The translations under genes and the position numbers were made by a program. From an uncultured Bacteroidia bacterium (GTDB taxonomy: Bacteria > Bacteroidota > Bacteroidia > Bacteroidales > UBA932): 64,000 nucleotides of DNA. The stretch covers positions 59,050-123,049 of the forward strand of contig CACWLD010000007.1 of the NCBI GenBank assembly GCA_902761655.1, given 5' to 3'. The notes below the pieces were generated by a model, which was not told the origin of the DNA, searched no databases, and saw only the letters and a program-made list of their open reading frames with translations. Below are positions 63,735 through 64,000 of the stretch, in pieces (the stretch's first letter is position 1; the number at the start of each line of letters is the position of its first letter).

Positions 63735-64000
63735 GGTTCACCAGGGGCCCTTCTCCTGAACCAAACTTCTCAGGCCACAGCAGGTACGGGGCGGAGCGAA
63801 TAGGCGGTGAATGAAAGAGCAAGTCCCTCCAGAGAGCGTGCGTTGCTTCGCACGACGGCGTGTGAAGGCGCCATCGGGCGCCGTGCCGTAAGGGAGGAGC
63901 GATGCGACGACCGGAAGGCACCGTACGGAACGTAGTGGAGGACGCATTCCCCCTTGGGGGACACCGGCATAGCCGGAGGGGGGTATAGCAACTGCGAAGC
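63735..64000. other. GC-rich, hairpin-dense stretch without a credible gene
   Basis: The last 266 nt hold a series of perfect stems. These are TGGTTCA/TGAACCA (63734-63763), CGTGCG/CGCACG (63837-63854), GGCGCC/GGCGCC inside ACGGC/GCCGT (63855-63889), CCCCC/GGGGG (63949-63960) and CCGGC/GCCGG (63964-63976). Several short frames overlap on the minus strand, but none shows a normal start context or a recognisable product. It may be a dispersed repeat or a structured RNA, and it runs off the window edge. Confidence 0.5.

Noticed and set aside
63706-63991. Overlapping minus-strand frames of about 70 codons at the right edge
   Set aside because: Three overlapping frames in a hairpin-dense, GC-rich segment; no start context or known family. 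Treated as non-coding.

Overview
The window is chromosomal DNA from a member of the Bacteroidota, most likely order Bacteroidales. The evidence is a SusC/SusD pair with glycoside hydrolases, the lineage-restricted families DUF4199, DUF4251, DUF4295, DUF4296 and DUF3575, a FimB/Mfa2-like lipoprotein, the Bacteroidetes type of division/wall cluster, few Shine-Dalgarno sequences, and promoters with the TAnnTTTG -7 box used by the Bacteroidetes primary sigma factor. Genus or species cannot be fixed from the sequence alone. Coding density is high and no insertion sequence, phage, CRISPR array or rRNA gene was seen.

Layout. 1-10.7 kb: groES-groEL, a SpoU-type RNA methyltransferase, glyA, a polyprenyl-phosphate-type glycosyltransferase with a DUF4199 membrane protein, then a translation block (thrS, infC, rpmI, rplT, lepB, rpmB, rpmG, DUF4295) ending in a strong terminator. 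10.7-18.2 kb: sulfur amino-acid synthesis, with two O-acetylhomoserine sulfhydrylase genes (one divergent from an Lrp/AsnC regulator, one in an operon with metX), plus a coupled set of two lipoproteins and a TerB/J-domain protein, a nitroreductase, a DEDDh exonuclease, a small basic protein and tRNA-Ala(GGC). 18.3-26.2 kb: ftsY, pheT, a DUF4296 lipoprotein and deoC, then a three-gene envelope locus (HExxH lipoprotein, DUF3575 protein, Mfa2-like lipoprotein) and tRNA-Leu(CAG). 26.2-41.1 kb: a polysaccharide utilisation locus on the minus strand (SusC, SusD, GH95, two tandem GH3) with a divergent AraC-family regulator and a GH43 arabinanase-like gene. 41.1-44.4 kb: mscL, a disrupted pnp and rpsO. 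44.4-63.6 kb: one unbroken minus-strand run from mraZ through the dcw cluster to ftsZ, continuing into gltX, rpiB, truB, a YgjP-like metallopeptidase and a glycosyltransferase. 63.6-64 kb: the mraZ promoter followed by a GC-rich, hairpin-dense stretch with no credible gene.

How the parts fit. Most of the window is housekeeping: protein folding, translation, export and wall/division. The accessory parts are the glycan utilisation locus and the three-gene envelope locus at 23.2-26.1 kb; the latter is the best candidate for an undescribed system, because a zincin-like lipoprotein is co-transcribed with fimbria-associated families but no fimbrillin gene is present. Other notable points are an AUC start codon with a perfect Shine-Dalgarno on infC, a 122-nt net deletion with frameshift in pnp, a Gly/Ala/Pro repeat block inside the GH95 enzyme, a palindrome and hairpin before groES, and a REP-like hairpin inside the dcw operon.
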